Source: Crocodylus rhombifer
Lineage: Eukaryota; Chordata; Crocodylia; Crocodylidae
DNA length: 64,000 nucleotides
NCBI GenBank assembly: GCA_038503035.1
Contig: JAVSML010000027.1
Span: 1,274,365-1,338,364 of the forward strand
Direction of reading: 5' to 3'
Position 1 is the first letter of the stretch. Each line of letters starts with the position of its first letter. Under the pieces are notes generated by a model that worked only from the letters and a program-made list of their open reading frames with translations, ran no database searches and had not been told where the DNA came from. The translations under genes were made by a program, and so were the position numbers. Below are positions 32,420 to 43,978 of this stretch, piece after piece.

Positions 32420-33880
32420 GCCGTTGTTTATAGGTTGCTTACAGATTGTTCTGTCATTCAGTTACTGTATTCCATATGAATAAATACAAAGATGTTCTAC
32501 ATTATACGTGGAATATCTTTGTAGTTGATTTCCCATGTTATAGTTCCATAAATTGGCTGAATGTATGGCACGTTGCAATTTATGGCACTTGTTAATTGTG
32601 CCATACATGAAATATCAACCAGAGCCCTAATTGTAAAATATCAAAAAGCTGGTTTTTGGTTTGTGAAATACTTGGAGTACAAAAGCTCGCTTTTGAGAAT
32701 AACACCACAAAGATATTTCATATGTAAAGCTGTATACATAATTTAACAGGAAAGCATGTAACATTATTGACTTAAGGCAAAATCACAAATGTACAAGTGC
32801 TTGCACTTCAGCCCTGATTCACGTGTGCTTGTAATACAGGTATATCATTTTTTAGCTTCTATTGCAAACAAGATTTTTGTTGAGCTAATATTTTGAAATG
32901 TAGATCAAACATGTATCAGTAAAGATTTTTGTGTTCTAACGAAATAAACATTACTTTCCATGTCACTGATATAGTGGATGTAGGAATGATAAAACTCATA
33001 TTCACTTAAAGCTTATCTGTATGAAATTAGTGCTAAGGTAGGAGTGTAAGGAAATAGCACTCTACTTACATTGCATTCATTTCCTTTGTGGACACTCTAT
33101 GTGTGTGTTAAGGTGAGACAACTCTCTTAACTTTCAAATTGGGTGGAGTAAGCTACCTCAGGAATAGGAACTATAAATGTCCTCCTAGGGAACTGATAAA
33201 TCTAGTGTATAGTAAATTCACAGTGCAGTCAAACCCTCAGGTTATGTTTGAGACACGACCCTTCACTTATGCATGAAGAGCTGAAGTTGTCTGTATTATA
33301 AAGTTCAACTTTTTTTGTGGAGCAATCCCCTTTTTTCTTATGTCTGCCAAAAACATGGGTTTTGACTTTGTGGTCAGCTATCATATTCTTTTTTTCATTA
33401 TTAGTATCATCCTGTAACTTATACAAGGTACAATGATGAATGATATCACAATGGAACAGTGCAAAATTATAGCACAAAGAAACTGAAATCAGTCTGGGGA
33501 AAGAAAAAGCCCATTAATAAATTGATTAATCTGTAAAAGATTTCTTTGGACTGGAACTGGAAATGAGAATGTGCTGCTGAAATGTGGAGGCCATTAAATA
33601 ATGGCTAAATGCAAGCAACAGAAATTGTCTAGAAAATACGCAAATCTAGTCTAATACAGTGGGCTGTTTAAAAGGTGAATCAAAGAAATTAAAAATGGAA
33701 AGGAAAGATAATATTAATAAGTTAAGTGCATATGCACTTCACCATGAGGTTCAACTTTTAATTTGCAGTGACAGTGGCTGAGATTTTTGGTAAATTATGG
33801 CAGTGTTCCTAAGTCCTCTACAATCCTCTTCAAGTTTTCCAACAAGCTGCGCAGTTGGCTACCCCTGCAATGAGTACACT
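32420..33880. other. No gene; AT-rich unassigned sequence
   Basis: Short frames only, with no named repeat. Confidence 0.5.
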
Positions 33881-33881
33881 C

Positions 33882-33945
33882 CAGTTAATGAAAGTTGGTG
33901 TTCTTTATATATCTTATGTACTTAGTCTATAAGGTGCATATTTGT
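33882..33945 (+). mobile_element. Penelope-like tail fragment
   Basis: The stretch 'atgaaagttggtgttctttat' followed by 'atatcttatgtac' and 'ttagtctataaggtgca' matches the right half of the 21.5 kb tails, ending in the same TTAGTCTATAAGG block. The CTGATGA half and stem are missing or too diverged to see. Confidence 0.4.
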
Positions 33946-33992
33946 CCTGCTTTCTACCCCTGCATTAAACAGTCAAAATGATAGTCATGTGA

Positions 33993-34300
33993 GGGCATGT
34001 CTACATGTCACCCTACATCAGTGCAGCAAGGTGCTACATGACGTGCTACGGTGATGTAGTGATCACATGAGTCTACACATGACCAGCAGCTACTTTGCCA
34101 CAGCAGTGTGTTCCCCTGTTTTAGTGTGCTGCTATGGTGCAGTCGTGGCTAAAACTAACTGTACGCCTCATGTACAGTGCAGTACAGGGAGTTAATGTGC
34201 TGTGCTTTAGTTCTTCCAAGAGGAACTTCTGTTATGCCAAGAGGAAATACTAAAGTATGGTGCAGTAACAACATTACTGTAGGACGATGTGTAGACTGTT
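33993..34300. mobile_element. CTACAC-type MITE
   Basis: The left end reads gggcatgtctacatgtcacc and the right end, on minus, aacagtctacacatcgtcct. Inside, 'gcagtacagggagttaatgtg' style and 'acgtgctacggtgatgtag' stretches fold on themselves. No coding capacity. A 16-bp direct repeat overlaps the right edge. Confidence 0.55.
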
Positions 34301-34335
34301 AAAAAATGTGAGCACTTATGACTGTTAAAAAATGT
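34294..34335. repeat. 16-bp direct repeat at the MITE edge
   Basis: GACTGTTAAAAAATGT at 34294-34309 and again at 34320-34335, separated by 10 bp. It may be a slippage duplication or mark the insertion boundary of the 33993-34300 MITE. Confidence 0.85.
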
Positions 34336-34988
34336 ATTGAGGTTAGAACACTGCCACAATAACTTAGGCCTACATGACCTGAACTGCCACCAATAAAGGA
34401 ACAAAGTAATTGAAACAAAAAGAATCCAGAATTGTTAAGCCTCTCTTTTTTACTTTTTTCATTCTAAACTATGGTCACATTTTCTTTGAATCCACAAGAT
34501 TCGGATTTAGGGCTAGAGAAAGACGCAATTTTGGGGGGTAATCAAATTCCAGATTCTAAACCCAATAGCTACAGGTTCCTCTTCTCCATGGCTAGAATAA
34601 TAGATGCGGCATGTATTATATCCTTTGCACTACAAGGCTGACATATGTTCATCTTATACATAAATCAGAATGTAAGCCCTTGGGGACTAGTTTAGAAGTA
34701 TTGATAGATACCAGGTAACAGTAATTTTATTCTGTGGTAAACAATTCCATTATAAATTTCCCCTGATACCATAAGGAAAAAAATTTAAGATCAAAAGCTT
34801 CCTTTTCATTACGAATGACAAAATGTTCCTACAATACATTATATTAATTGCTCAGATGTATTCTCTAATATTTCTATATAGTCTGTATTAAACTGGCATT
34901 AGGGGCTGGATATGTTGCCTTTCCAAGGTCCTTTTCACAATCACAATTTTCCAGAGATACTACACAGGTAAATACTAGGGTTATTAGG

Positions 34989-35243
34989 AAAATCATAGAA
35001 AATTAGGGTTGGAAGGGACCTCAGGAAGTCATCTAGTCCAACCCCCTGCTCAAAGCAGGACCATCTCCAAGTACAGCATCCCATCCAAGGCTTTGTCTAC
35101 CAGGTCTTAAAAATCTCCAAGGATAGAGATTACACAACCTCTCTGGGTAGCCTGTTCCAGCGCTTTAATACTTCCTAGTGAGAAAGTTTTTCCTAATATC
35201 TAACCTAAACTTCCCTTGCTGCAACTTGAAAAATCTGAACTTG
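34989..35243 (-). mobile_element. CR1 LINE 3' end
   Basis: Plus-strand view: 'tcatagaaaattagggttgg', 'aagggacctcaggaagtcat', 'ctagtccaaccccctgctca', then 'cctgttccagcgctttaata' and 'taacctaaacttcccttgc'. This is a minus-strand CR1 tail with the RT C-terminus, of another subfamily than the 19 kb and 24 kb copies. Confidence 0.85.
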
Positions 35244-36095
35244 AAGGGGAAAACAAAGAAAATCTATTCTTTAAATACTGTTCCTAAGTTTTCCAATTGA
35301 AAGAGCAGGCAAATTACATTCCTTTGACAAGCACTTGGCATCCTAGAAATCTCTACTGGTGAGGGCTGTAGCTTGAGTCCAATGAAAACATCTGTTATGC
35401 CAGAGAGCACTTAACAAAACTAAGCAATGTCGATGTGAGGAGAATTAAGTATCCCAAAGTCTTCCTGTTCGGGAAAAAAAATTAAACAGAATAGATTTAG
35501 AAGCTACAATTACCTTCTATCTGTTCACCTTGACATTTAAAATGAGCATAAATATTCCTCTCTTTTTATTTTTTATTTTTTAAAGGGAAACATGAAGTGT
35601 TGGAATCTCACTCAATAATTACAATTTTTTTTTCAGGAAAACTTAATTACTGTGTGACTGTCCTCCCTTCTCTTATAATATGATTCCCTGAAAACACTAC
35701 AAATCCCACATTAATCGTGAAAGACTAATTTTGATCAACCACACTGAATAACATACTAGGCAAATATTATCTGATTGATTTTTCTTTTGTCCATCTTATT
35801 CTTAAAATTTCTCTGTTTTCCCCCTTGTTCTATAATACTGTCCTATACAGCTTGACAAGATATGGAAATGATAGTTAAATCCTAACTGCATGCAATCATA
35901 TTACAACTACTAAAGTTTCTCACAAAGTAGGTTTTCCACATAAAATTTCTAAAACTATCGCCACAGGAGGTAAGAAGCTTCATACCAGCTATGAACAGAA
36001 TGCCCAGAGGAGTTTTCCATCTATTGACTCCTTGTGAAATCCTATGAAATATGAACTTTCATTTCTACCCAGGAGAGCTTCTACAATCTTTTCTC

Positions 36096-36210
36096 CAATG
36101 CCTGATGAAGGGTGTTTGTGCCCAAAAGCTTGCAATTAAATAATTTTTTTTTTGCAAAAATCTTGTTGATAAAAGATATCATCTCTACTATGAGTCCTGA
36201 TTTCCTAAAG
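36096..36210 (+). mobile_element. Penelope-like tail with hammerhead-ribozyme-like motif
   Basis: The core reads CTGATGA (36102-36108), then a short stem-loop (agggtgtttgtgccc), then AAAAGCTTGC (36124-36133), then an A/T-rich linker and 'gttgataaaagatatcatct'. CTGATGA-stem-GAAA is the invariant hammerhead core, and Penelope-like retroelements are known to carry type I hammerheads in their terminal repeats. Here all seven bases of the first box are intact, but the G of GAAA, the general base in catalysis, is A. The motif therefore looks recently dead. No Penelope reverse transcriptase is present, so this is a tail fragment. A chance match is possible; the similar 21.5 and 33.9 kb tails argue against it. 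Confidence 0.55.
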
Positions 36211-36307
36211 CTACCTTTAAATTTATATGTATAACTAGTTATAGTCTGAATTACAGAACAAATATATGCAAGTAGCACTTATTTGCACAAATTTAGGTAG
36301 ACATCGA

Positions 36308-36652
36308 AGGGTGCTTGCAGATGTAAAAAAAATGGTGCTTTACTTTAAACTTGCTGCATTCCCACACCAAGCCCTGTGCATGCCCAGAAGAGGCAGTGTA
36401 TCACTTCAGTGCAGCTTGCCTGATGTCTGTCAAGATCAGGAACTTTAGTAGTGCTTTTTTGGTGCTTTTATCTAATAGCTGATTGAATCAGCTTTAGGAA
36501 AAAATGCCAAAAAGCCCTGCTGAAGTGCCTGATCTTTACAGACACTGCAGAGCGAGGTTGAAGTAACACACTGCTTCTTTTGGTAAAGTGGGGTTTTTTT
36601 TGGGGGGGGGGGGAGGTTGTAGGGGGAAGTTTAAACATCTGCAAGCAGCCCT
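36308..36652. mobile_element. Foldback MITE, family 2 copy B
   Basis: The left end reads agggtgcttgcagatgta and the right end, on minus, agggctgcttgcagatgttt: TIRs of about 18 bp with one gap. Nearly the whole 345 bp folds into one long hairpin: 'tgtctgtcaagatcagg' (about 36424) pairs with 'cctgatctttacagaca' (about 36526), and both flank 'gcttttttggtgctttt'. Near the right end it has grown a T8-G12 run (about 36593-36613). Sister of 20709-21055. Confidence 0.8.
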
Positions 36653-36659
36653 AAGGTCC

Positions 36660-37550
36660 TGTTTTGCCCACACAAATGATATTTGCCCATGTAAATAGTG
36701 TAAATATAAATAATCCAAATGATTATTTTAGCCAAATATCATTGAAATTTTTATGGGATTTGCTAGAGGTGCCAGTATAGCAGAAAAGGTTTCAAATAAG
36801 CTACAAGGGTTTATCACATCACATATCAGGAGTAACCCATATTGACTACCTGATTATGACTCCAACTCTCTGTTCAAGCTTTTGTAGATTGCTGTGTCAA
36901 TGTAGCACTCATATTGAAATGAACATTGCTCTAATTTCCATACAACATAATAGTCTGCATTTGCAATAATAAGACGCTAACAGTCCTCTTCAATATTACT
37001 GTTCATTCATAGCAGGTTCTTTGTAATCCTAGATAATATTATCCATTACCCATTACTTCTTTTCCCTTTGAAAAGCAATAGTAAAAGGTAAAAGTCCACT
37101 TAATGGACTAACTTCTATTAATGCTGTAAAGTTTTTTTGGCAGTTATAAGTCTGTTGATAATGTTGTCAGTCAGTGGAGATTTCATCTTAAAATACCATT
37201 AAAAATAGCTAAAAGACTATGAGAAGGAATAACCTCAGGTAAAATTGTAAGGCATTAAAACAGCCATCAGCTTATTACAGTGAAATGCCTTAAAATGTTG
37301 GAACAGGATTTTGCTGCTTTTATACTGCTATGGAAGAAATATTAGAAATATTTACATTATCTAAAAGTAAAATAAGAATCCTGGAAAAAAATCTTGTGTA
37401 CCTAGCAGATTAATGGGAATCAACATTTTAAAACAGATGGTAACTTCAACACAGCTTTTACTTTATTTTTAAGGGTAATTAATGAGGCTTTTTTCAGACA
37501 ACTAACCAGTTTCCAAATCATAGCTCATATGGGGACCTGGTTCACATGGG
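36660..37550. other. No gene; AT-rich unassigned sequence
   Basis: Nothing recognisable beyond short chance frames. Confidence 0.5.
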
Positions 37551-37559
37551 GAATCTCAT

Positions 37560-39700
37560 AACTGTGACATCTGCTGGAATGATAACACAGCAGTGCACCT
37601 TAAGTCCAGCAAGTTTGTAGAATATGTTGGGGATAAATTTTTTGTATAAGTTGTGGAGAGTCAACAAACAGGTAAGAATTGATTGAGAATATGGGAGGCA
37701 ACTTGGGTGACAGTGACATTAAAATGGTAGAGTTCAAGATTCCAAGGAAAGGAACGAGAGTGAACAGAAGAATAAAGACACTGGACTTCAGAAAAATCAA
37801 ACTTTAACAAACTTAGAGAATTGAGGGGCAGGACTCCTTGGGAGATAAGTCTGATAGCAAAAAGAGTCTGATAGGAAAAAGGAGAAGTGGCTGTACCTTA
37901 AGAAGACCATATTACAGGCACAAAGGCATGCCATCCCCAACTGAAGAAAGAATGGGAAGTTCAGTGGGAGACTAGTATGGTTCTTCAATGAGCTCTCAAA
38001 AAAGGATCATATAGAAAGTGGAAACTTGACCATATTACTGGGGAAAATATATGGGTATCTTATCTGTATAAAGACAGAAAAAAATGGAACGGCCAACGTG
38101 CTGAGATACAACTAGAAAGGGACATAAAAGACAATAAAAACAGCGTCCTACAAGTATGTTAGAAGATGATGATTAAGGAAAGCATGGGTCCCTTACTAAA
38201 CACCATGGGCAAACCAGTAATGGATGATACAGAGAAGGCTAAAAGTATTTAATACCTTTTTATGTAAATCTTCACAAGTAAGTTATCAGCTATCAGATGA
38301 TGAGTACAGTCAGCAGCAAGTATAGGGAAGGAGGTGAGCCTAAAATAGCAGTACATGTTAGGGATTACTTAGAAAAGATAGACTTTTTCAAGCTAGAAGG
38401 TCCAGATGGGATGTAACCTAGAGTACTCAAGGATTGGTTGAGGTAATTTCAAAGATAGTCTATCATCTTTGAGAACTCATGGAGGTCAGGTAAAGTCCCA
38501 GATGACTGGACAGAGAAAATATAGTGCCCATCTTTAAGAAAGGGAAGAAGGAAAATATGCAAAATTACAGATTAGTTCAGCTAAATTCAGTATCTGAAAA
38601 GATCATGGAACAAACCATCAGCAAACCTATTTCTAAGCATCTGAGAAGAACAGCCAACATGGATTAATTCAGTTGGTCATACCTTATATGACAATGCAAC
38701 AGGCTCTGTGGATGAGAGGAGAGCAGAGGATGCAGTAAACATTGATTTTAGCCACAATTTCGATATGGTCTTCCATAACACTTTCATTAATCAGATAAGG
38801 AAATATAGTCTGATGAAAATGCTGTAATGTGGACACAAAAACTGAACCATCATGCTCAAGAAGTAGTCATCAGTAGCTCTATAGCTGATCGTTAGGAAGT
38901 ATCAAGCAGGGTTCTCCTGAAGACTGTCCTAGGCCTGGTACTGTTTAATATTCTCATTAATGATTTGAAACCTTGAATTGAGTGTGCACGTAGCAAATCT
39001 GCAAATTATACTAAACTGAGTGTGGCTGGTATCTCTGAAGGATAAGACTGGGATCAAGAATGACTTTGATAATATGGAAAAATGGTTTGAACTTAATAAA
39101 AGACATTCAACAAGGACAAGAGCAAAGTTCTGCACTTAGGCCAGAACAGTTGTATGCACAAATACAACCTGGGGAAAAACTGGTTTTCTGCAGTACTGCA
39201 AAAAAAGGACCTTGTGGCTATAGTGGACCATAAGCTGAATATGAACCAACAGTATGTTCTTGTTGCAAAAAAGTCAACAGCATATCGGGCTATATTCATA
39301 GAAGTGTCACTTGTAAGTCAAATAAATGACCTTTCCCTCCTTTTCAGCCCTGATTAGGCCTCACCTGTAGTGATGTATCCAGTTTTGTGCCTGACACTTC
39401 AAGAAAGATGTGGAAAAATTGGAAAGAGACCAATGGAGAACAATGAAAATGATTAGCAGTCTGGGAAATGTGATTTGCAAGGAAAGACTAAAAGAACAGG
39501 TTTATTAAGTATGCAGAAGACTGAGTCTTCAAATACCTGAAGGGTGATTATGTAATGGTAATGGGCTATTCTCTATGGCCATAGGGGGCATGATAAGGAG
39601 TAATGGTCCCAAGCTGCAGCAAGGGATATGTAGATTTGATATAACAAAGAGTTTTTTCATGTCAGGACATGAAAAGTCCTAGATGAGTGCATGAGTTGAG
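37560..39700 (+). mobile_element. Old, heavily decayed CR1 LINE (about 2.1 kb)
   Basis: Coding order is that of CR1 ORF2. First the endonuclease end near 37700, where the catalytic S-D-H is 'SDI' in 'GDSDIKMVEF'. Then the linker 'RVNRRIKTLDFRK'. Then reverse transcriptase motif A near 38740 as 'NIDFSHNFDMVF', 'GLVLFNILINDL' near 38935, and the catalytic box as 'SANYTKLS' near 38990, with both aspartates lost. Then the thumb with 'FWKLERDQW'-like sequence near 39410. Many stops and frameshifts; the longest surviving frame is under 70 codons. It is clearly older than the copies at 19, 25 and 59 kb. No clear tail is seen. Confidence 0.75.
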
Positions 39701-39835
39701 TCATGCTGATCAGAAATGAACTGTTAATATTGCTAGCATTTAAACTGGCATACTCAGTAAGCGATTAAAATGAATGGACTAAGTTATTCCTTACTTCAGC
39801 TTCATTTTGATAACCTACAGAATTTTAAAGGTAAT

Positions 39836-40100
39836 AGGATGCGTCTACACATTCATTAATGTGCAATAGTTACTGTGCATTTAGTTTAGTACTTACTTAA
39901 TGAGGTACTAACTAAATGTGTAGTAACTGTAGTTATTGTGCTGTGCAGTAGCACCAGTGCACGGGGGGTTTTTTGTGACGGTTACATCACAGCAACCTAA
40001 GAACACTGCAGGGTAGCTTATTAGCACAGTTTCTGACCAGCACACTCCTGTGCAGTTATTAAGCTACTGTGCAGTAAGTGTCTTGTGTAGGCGTGCCCAC
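39836..40100. mobile_element. CTACAC MITE, family 3 copy A
   Basis: The left end reads aggatgcgtctacacattc and the right end, on minus, gtgggcacgcctacacaaga. The subterminal right block 'ctactgtgcagtaagtgtct' recurs in the copies at 41445, 46432 and 52277. About 265 bp with little interior, so it may be the minimal form of the family. Confidence 0.65.
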
Positions 40101-40104
40101 AATG

Positions 40105-41440
40105 CATCAGTTATCATTGCAAAGGCATTTTCTCTAAAGCCAGGATACAAATTTCAATTCTCCTTCCACACAAATATTATGTTTCTTAAGAATTCCAACA
40201 AATTATTACAAAAAACTCCAAACCAAGGAGCCTACAGATATCCCTTATCCCTGTTGTATCTTAAACATTATTTTCAACTGTTTCAGCCAAACTCTCAGAT
40301 CAGGGACTATTTCTTCTTCTTTCATACGGTATCAGATATCAGATTCTATGTCTATGAGACACTGCTTGTTATTATCGCTCAATGTGTGGATTCCATCTGC
40401 CCCGTCTGGGCATTTGTAAAGACTGCAGCTTTTGATTAAGTGCTGTTTGTTGGACACTGCATTCACACAGGGGGCTGTCCAACATGTTCATCTTGTATGG
40501 TGTTGTTTTGAAACGTCTGTACCCAGATCTCAATCTGTTGAGCTCTACCCATGCTCCTCCATCAGGGTTGTGCCCAGAGAGGGATTTGTTTGGTTAGTAA
40601 AAAATGCTATAGGAATAGATCTGATCTTTCCTAGTGATTGGCCCACCCTGTAACTGCCCATAGGCTTGGTTCAGTATACCTAGGCACTTCCTTCTGGGTT
40701 TCATATATAAACGGTGTATGACTTTTAAGCCTTTTAAGCCTCCATCTATTTGGGTTTTCATTTATCAGTTGGTGGAGCAGGTGATTTTCATCATCTCTTG
40801 CCTCTATTGCCCGTAATCATGTTAGGGTACCGAGTACAATGATTTATTTTGTTTGTAAAATATTAAGCAAGCTGTCAATGTTATGGAAGCAAAGAATAAC
40901 AACAGCAACAACAATTTATTCTAGGGGCTGATAACTTATTTCCCATGTGTTACTGAGGGTACCTTTTTAAGTGACTTGTAAACCTCTGAATATGAAGGTT
41001 TACAATGTAAACATCCCTAAAAATAACTATTCAAGAAATCAACTTTTAGATATAGCAGATAGAATTTCAGAGATGATCACCATTATGGACCAGTCATAAA
41101 ACCATTAATCAGGCAAAAATCTCTTGCCTTCAATATTCACTATCATCTAAAAAGTATGTTGATTGGAGCTTCATAGAAGATGATTTTGTCATGCATTAAT
41201 AGCAATAACATCTTTCGGGATCTGTTAATTCTCAGGTCAGTAACTATCCTGTCAAAGGTACCTCAGCTTTGACTTAGAGCAATCACTTTACGTGATTTTG
41301 ACAGTATCTCAGTGGACCCAGATGAGTACTTCAAAATAAGGACTAACTGGTCAGTATAGAAAAAGAAGCAGCAAACTGAACTATGTGCAAGCCTTGTAAA
41401 AAAGTAGTCTTGACTAGTGTAAGACAGCACCAGTACCACA
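40105..41440. other. Unassigned; possible unidentified repeat at 40380-40800
   Basis: The frames at 40050-40439 and 40432-40653 lie in sequence that is GC-richer than its surroundings and has the look of a decayed coding remnant ('GAVQHVHLVWCCFETSV'), but I cannot match it to any family. Nothing else is supported. Confidence 0.3.
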
Positions 41441-41979
41441 TTAAGTGGGCATGTCTCCATGAGAAATTTACTGGGCAACTGAATAAGTAGTTGTGCAATA
41501 GATGTTTTGGTGTCTACACATGTGCCACTATTAGGCCGTAGTAGATGTTTTTACTTTGCAGCACTAAATTACTCTGCAGCAGCGCATGTGTAGATGCTGC
41601 ACTGGCTGGCTTCCATGTGGGGGCTGCCTTCCAGCTAGGCCTGTGCTAAAATACTCTTGTGCCCCAGCCAACCCCTCCACAGCATGTTGAACTGGGGGGA
41701 GCAGCTCTGGGCTGGCAGCCTGACCCTCCCGGACTCCCTGTCAGCTGGAGCTGCTCTGACTTGGCTCAACATGCTGCACTCCTGGGTGCAACTGTGGACA
41801 TGTGCCTGGCAACAATAAACTCAAAAGCAGTAAGCACCCAGTAGGTGCATTCTACATGTATGCATTCACTGTGCAGTAACTGAGATTACTGCACAATACG
41901 CACATGCATCTACACATGCATGCCTATACTACACAGTAACTGTGGTGACTTACGCCAACTTGAGCATTAATTTGATACT

Positions 41980-42002
41980 GATACCTGCATCCTGCAGGTA
42001 TC
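41980..42002. repeat. Perfect 10-bp hairpin
   Basis: GATACCTGCA and TGCAGGTATC (41980-41989, 41993-42002) with a 3-base loop, inside MITE family 3 copy B. Confidence 0.9.
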
Positions 42003-42032
42003 AAAGTTACATCCTATTATTTACTGCTCAGT

Positions 42033-42096
42033 AACGCTGTGTGTGTGGACTGACTTGGGAATAACTTTAGTCCCAAGTCAGTCCACACACAGTGTT
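42033..42096. repeat. Long hairpin, arms of about 27 bp
   Basis: Arm 42033-42060 (core gtgtggactgacttggga) pairs with 42071-42096 (core tcccaagtcagtccacac), interrupted by one 2-base bulge and one mismatch, loop of 10 bases. It is the strongest local fold inside MITE family 3 copy B. Confidence 0.9.
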
Positions 42097-42211
42097 AATG
42101 GACTTTAATGCCTGGATGTGCAGACACTGGCTTATTCCTGCTAACTGGACAGAAACTTACTGCACAATAAATTTAAGCTGGTGTAAATGCACATGTAGAC
42201 ATGCCCACTGA

Positions 42212-43230
42212 TCAGCAGACTGTTCAGATCAATTGTCTCTTAACCAAATCCAGCTTTCCACATCAGTCTATGTTTCCCCCGATCTTTCTTTATGGCAATC
42301 TCTATTTTAGCCATTAACATTCACTGTTAACTCACTCATATTGTTGATACTCAGAGCCCAGCCAACATCTGCATAAATCAGTTTGGCCTTTTTTTCATTC
42401 AACGTCACCAACAGAAAATGTTTCTTATAGTTTTAGATACCTCTGTGTTGTGATTTACTGAAAAAGGAAACTTGGCACAAATTTAAGCTCCAATTTGAAT
42501 GTGCCTTCAGATAATATTTTGTAGGGTTTTTTTTTCATTGCTACTGCACAGGTTCAGTAATAGTGTTGGGGTTTTTTTTATGAAATATATTTTTCCAGAA
42601 AAATCTCTGTTCCCTTGGCATTTGATGTAAAAAAAGTTGATGTGTTTTTGGTTTGTTCTGAATGTAGTACTTGTAAAGGATACTAGACCGTACTAACTGA
42701 AGTCCTTTAACCTCCACCTTATACAGGGACCATTTGTAAAAATCATAGATTAGAATCCAAACCCATTCAAACCTTGAATTTTCAGAATAGCTTTGAGCTC
42801 GTACTAACTGTGGTGATATGAGACAGATGTTTCTTACAGACAAGGGCCTCAGAAGCTCCAAAGCAACCATTATTTTGGAAAGAGTATTGAGTCTTGAGTG
42901 ACATCAATGCTAAGAGCTGCTTAATCCATGAAGTGATTTAACAAATGTGTATGCCACTGTCTACATTCTGATTTCCCTTCCATTGCTAACTTAAATCAAG
43001 CTATTCCAGTTGGAGTAGCTCATCTTATGGGCTTTTACTATTTAATTGTATGTGTTTCATTGGTTCCTTAGGGCCAAATTACAGACAGCTTACATGAAAT
43101 ACCCATATTAGGAGGAAGCGTAGAATGGGGGGGAGGCAGAACTATTACATACCCCCAGTGCATTGAAGATGGGTATCAGTGGGTAGAAGGGTAGAAAAGA
43201 AGTCTTGGCTCCACCCTCCCCAATATACAG
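42212..43230. other. No gene; AT-rich unassigned sequence
   Basis: A frame at 42541-42870 minus is unremarkable. 'tagggccaaattacagac' near 43071 recalls the edge of an ancient palindromic repeat. Nothing firmer. Confidence 0.45.
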
Positions 43231-43239
43231 CAGGACCCA

Positions 43240-43800
43240 GATTTTTCATATTGGGATGGTATCATCTGACCCAACCACCTGCATGAATGCTATTCCTAAA
43301 TCACTCCTGTGAAAACCTCCAGTGAAAGAGCTTCCACAACTTCCTTGACCAGTATATTCCACTGTCTTACTGTTTTAACATTAAGGAAGTTTTTTTCTGA
43401 GATCTAATCTAACTGAAAGCCACTGATTTATCGTCTACCCTCTACATCAAGAGAGAACAGTTGTTCTCCCTCTTTTTTATGGCAGCCTTTCAAATATTTA
43501 AAAAATGCTTTAATGTCCTTCCTTAATCTCCTCTTCTGAAGGCTAAACACACGTAGTTCTATCTCTTCTCATATGGCTTGTCTTACAAATGCTTCAGCAT
43601 TTTTGTAATCTCCCTCTAGACTCTACAACTCCTCCATATCCTTCTTAAAATGTAGAGCCCAGAACTGCACACAATATGATAAGGCCTAACCAGCGCTGAG
43701 CAGAGTGGTTCTATCACCCTCTGTCTTATACCCAATACTCCTATTGAAACAAAAAGTATGTTTGCTTTTTTTCCCCTTAACAGCAGCCATGTAATTCCAT
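43240..43800 (-). mobile_element. Decayed CR1 LINE, 3' half of the RT
   Basis: Plus-strand view shows the usual reversed CR1 order: 'ggatggtatcatctgaccca', 'cacttccttgaccagtata'-like text, 'tccttaatctcctcttctga', 'ctctagactctacaactcct', 'cccagaactgcacacaatat', then 'caataaggc'-like text. Strongly diverged with no open frame. It is comparable in age to the 37.5-39.7 kb copy. Confidence 0.75.
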
Positions 43801-43889
43801 TTTAGCATTATACACAGTTTGTAGTGCTACTCTATGTGTAATGTGAGTACTTTTGCTCATGGCTGCTAAGGATGCATTGTACGCTGCAG

Positions 43890-43978
43890 TCTAGCCAGGC
43901 AGGGTTTAAACTTACATTTTTCTAACTTCCAGGCACAGTACTGTAGCCACCAAGCTACAGGTTAGGCATTTTCCAGGC
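43890..43978 (-). mobile_element. tRNA-like SINE fragment
   Basis: On the minus strand: 'tagcttggtggctacagtac' (A-box-like) followed about 40 bases later by 'gtaagtttaaaccctgcc' (B-box-like). This spacing and wording is that of tRNA-derived SINE heads. It shares 'aatgcctaac.tgt' and 'ggcta.agtact' with the plus copy at 44231. The A and B boxes are degenerate. Confidence 0.45.

Larger units (their letters stand above)
41445..42208. mobile_element. CTACAC MITE, family 3 copy B with large interior
   Basis: Ends GTGGGCATGTCT (41445-41456) and AGACATGCCCAC (42197-42208) are perfect 12-bp inverted repeats. The GC-rich interior (about 41580-41830) matches the interior of the 46432 copy but in the opposite orientation (shared 'cagctg.cagggag', 'gctg.cagcccag', 'tgtggaggggttggctgg' read on minus). 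Three hairpins are seen: about 41682-41778, 41980-42002 and 42033-42096. The frame 41659-41844 is within the interior and on the evidence not a gene. Confidence 0.75.
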
